From NCBI GenBank assembly GCA_937898165.1, contig CALDKO010000050.1, positions 1-5,422 on the forward strand: a stretch of DNA of 5,422 nt, given 5' to 3'. This stretch comes from an uncultured bacterium. GTDB lineage: Bacteria > Patescibacteriota > Minisyncoccia > Phycocordibacterales > UBA1006. Position numbers and translations under genes: made by a program. Under the pieces are notes generated by a model. It was given only the letters and a program-made list of their open reading frames with translations. It was not told the origin of the DNA and ran no database searches. Below are positions 4,777-5,422 of this stretch, one piece after another. Numbering within the stretch: the first letter of the stretch is position 1; the number at the start of each line of letters is the position of its first letter.

Positions 4777-5422
4777 ATTTGATATATTTTTGTTTGTTTT
4801 TTAAATGTTCCTGGTATGTTTTTGCATAATGTATATCACCTTTACTGTCATGCAAGTAATACCAATAAGGAGAATCAACGGGCTCGAGAGCTGCTCGAAT
4901 CATTATTTCACCTGGATTACCGATCGGTCCTGCCGGAAGACCAGTTCGTGTGTATGTATTATATGGACCATCTTTTCGCAAATCCGCAATTGTTAAACTA
5001 TTACTTCCCTTATTAATCGTGTATAAAAAAGTAGCATCAACCTGTAGTGGCATATTTTTTTGGATTCGTTTCCATAAAATTCCAGAAATAATCTTTGCCT
5101 CATCTCCATTGTTTGCCTCACGTTCTAAAATAGATGCCATGGTTATTATCTCTTTGGTAGTTCTCTTTTTCCCATAAATATCATTTTTCGTAACATCCCC
5201 TTGGAACAAATCATCAAAACTTTTCAGCTTACTATCAAATTGATTAGATATAATTTCAATAATTTGATCTGCTGACATCGTCCTAAAAAAATAATACGTA
5301 TCCGGAAATAAATATCCCTCCTGTGATTGTGTTTTACTCAGGAAATCAGCTATCGCAAATCCTGGAATATTTTTAAGTAAAATTTCACCCATAGCTCGTA
5401 CACTGATTCCCTCTGGAAAAGT
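4775..5422 (-). CDS. mltG: Endolytic murein transglycosylase MltG (YceG-like), C-terminal part, cut by right window edge
   Basis: MltG is a membrane-anchored enzyme that cuts nascent peptidoglycan glycan strands and is thought to set their length. The frame stays open to the right edge, giving 215 residues plus stop; the reading enters as TFPEGISVRAMGEIL. The ATG at 5390-5392 is therefore internal, not the start. Family signatures are present: the PEG and SVR entry into the domain, QEGYLFPDTYYF, the predicted catalytic Glu in MASILEREA (codon at 5123-5125, residue 100 of the visible part), MPLQVDATFLYT, the GPYNTYTRTGLPAGPIGNPG block, and the closing YYLHDSKGDIHYAKTYQEH. Full-length proteins are about 330-380 residues, so the N-terminal membrane helix and most of the LysM-like subdomain lie outside the window. 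The C-terminus appears complete and ends in a terminator. The lysozyme-like gene at 1308-2360 is a second possible wall enzyme in the neighbourhood. Confidence 0.95.
   Translation of the reverse strand, partial: TFPEGISVRAMGEILLKNIPGFAIADFLSKTQSQEGYLFPDTYYFFRTMSADQIIEIISNQFDSKLKSFDDLFQGDVTKNDIYGKKRTTKEIITMASILEREANNGDEAKIISGILWKRIQKNMPLQVDATFLYTINKGSNSLTIADLRKDGPYNTYTRTGLPAGPIGNPGEIMIRAALEPVDSPYWYYLHDSKGDIHYAKTYQEHLKNKQKYIK

Noticed and set aside
4805..5177. Three short plus-strand frames opposite mltG
   Set aside because: All are antisense to conserved MltG motifs, overlap one another and lack any recognisable product.

Overview
All recognisable genes in this window lie on the minus strand. 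It is AT-rich, uses the standard bacterial genetic code and is very tightly packed. The best guess for the source is a member of the Candidate Phyla Radiation (Patescibacteria), probably Parcubacteria-like. The grounds are the style of the MnmA and MltG proteins, very short intergenic spaces, almost no Shine-Dalgarno sequences, and small single-domain proteins. This is a judgement from sequence style, as there is no marker RNA. UGA is used as a stop (end of the gene at 3538), so the UGA=Gly code of Gracilibacteria/SR1 is unlikely. I see no tRNA, rRNA, CRISPR array, insertion sequence or phage gene.

Layout in transcription order (right to left): the C-terminal part of mltG, an endolytic murein transglycosylase cut by the right edge (4775-5422); a stand-alone DEDDh 3'-5' exonuclease (4184-4723); an unrecognised 181-residue protein with a Rossmann-like C-terminal half (3538-4083); mnmA, the tRNA 2-thiouridylase (2372-3463); a membrane-anchored protein with lysozyme/transglycosylase-like motifs (1308-2360); a MgtC/SapB-family membrane protein (742-1266); and the N-terminal 233 residues of oligoendopeptidase F, pepF, cut by the left edge (1-699).

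This is mostly a run of separate housekeeping units, not one operon. A rho-independent terminator follows mltG, the exonuclease, the unknown gene, the lysozyme-like gene and the mgtC-like gene; only mnmA and the lysozyme-like gene have none between them. Two of the seven proteins act on or near the cell wall (MltG and the lysozyme-like protein). The rest serve tRNA modification, nucleic acid trimming, peptide breakdown and membrane physiology.

The most notable signal is how the units are joined. At four starts a good -10 hexamer lies 5-9 nt before the ATG with no Shine-Dalgarno sequence, which predicts leaderless or nearly leaderless mRNAs. At four gene ends the stop codon is inside the terminator hairpin. 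Several -35 regions fall within the hairpin or U-tract of the preceding gene's terminator, so terminator and next promoter share the same bases. I found no convincing new defence or mobile system; the unknown gene at 3538-4083 is the main uncharacterised protein.
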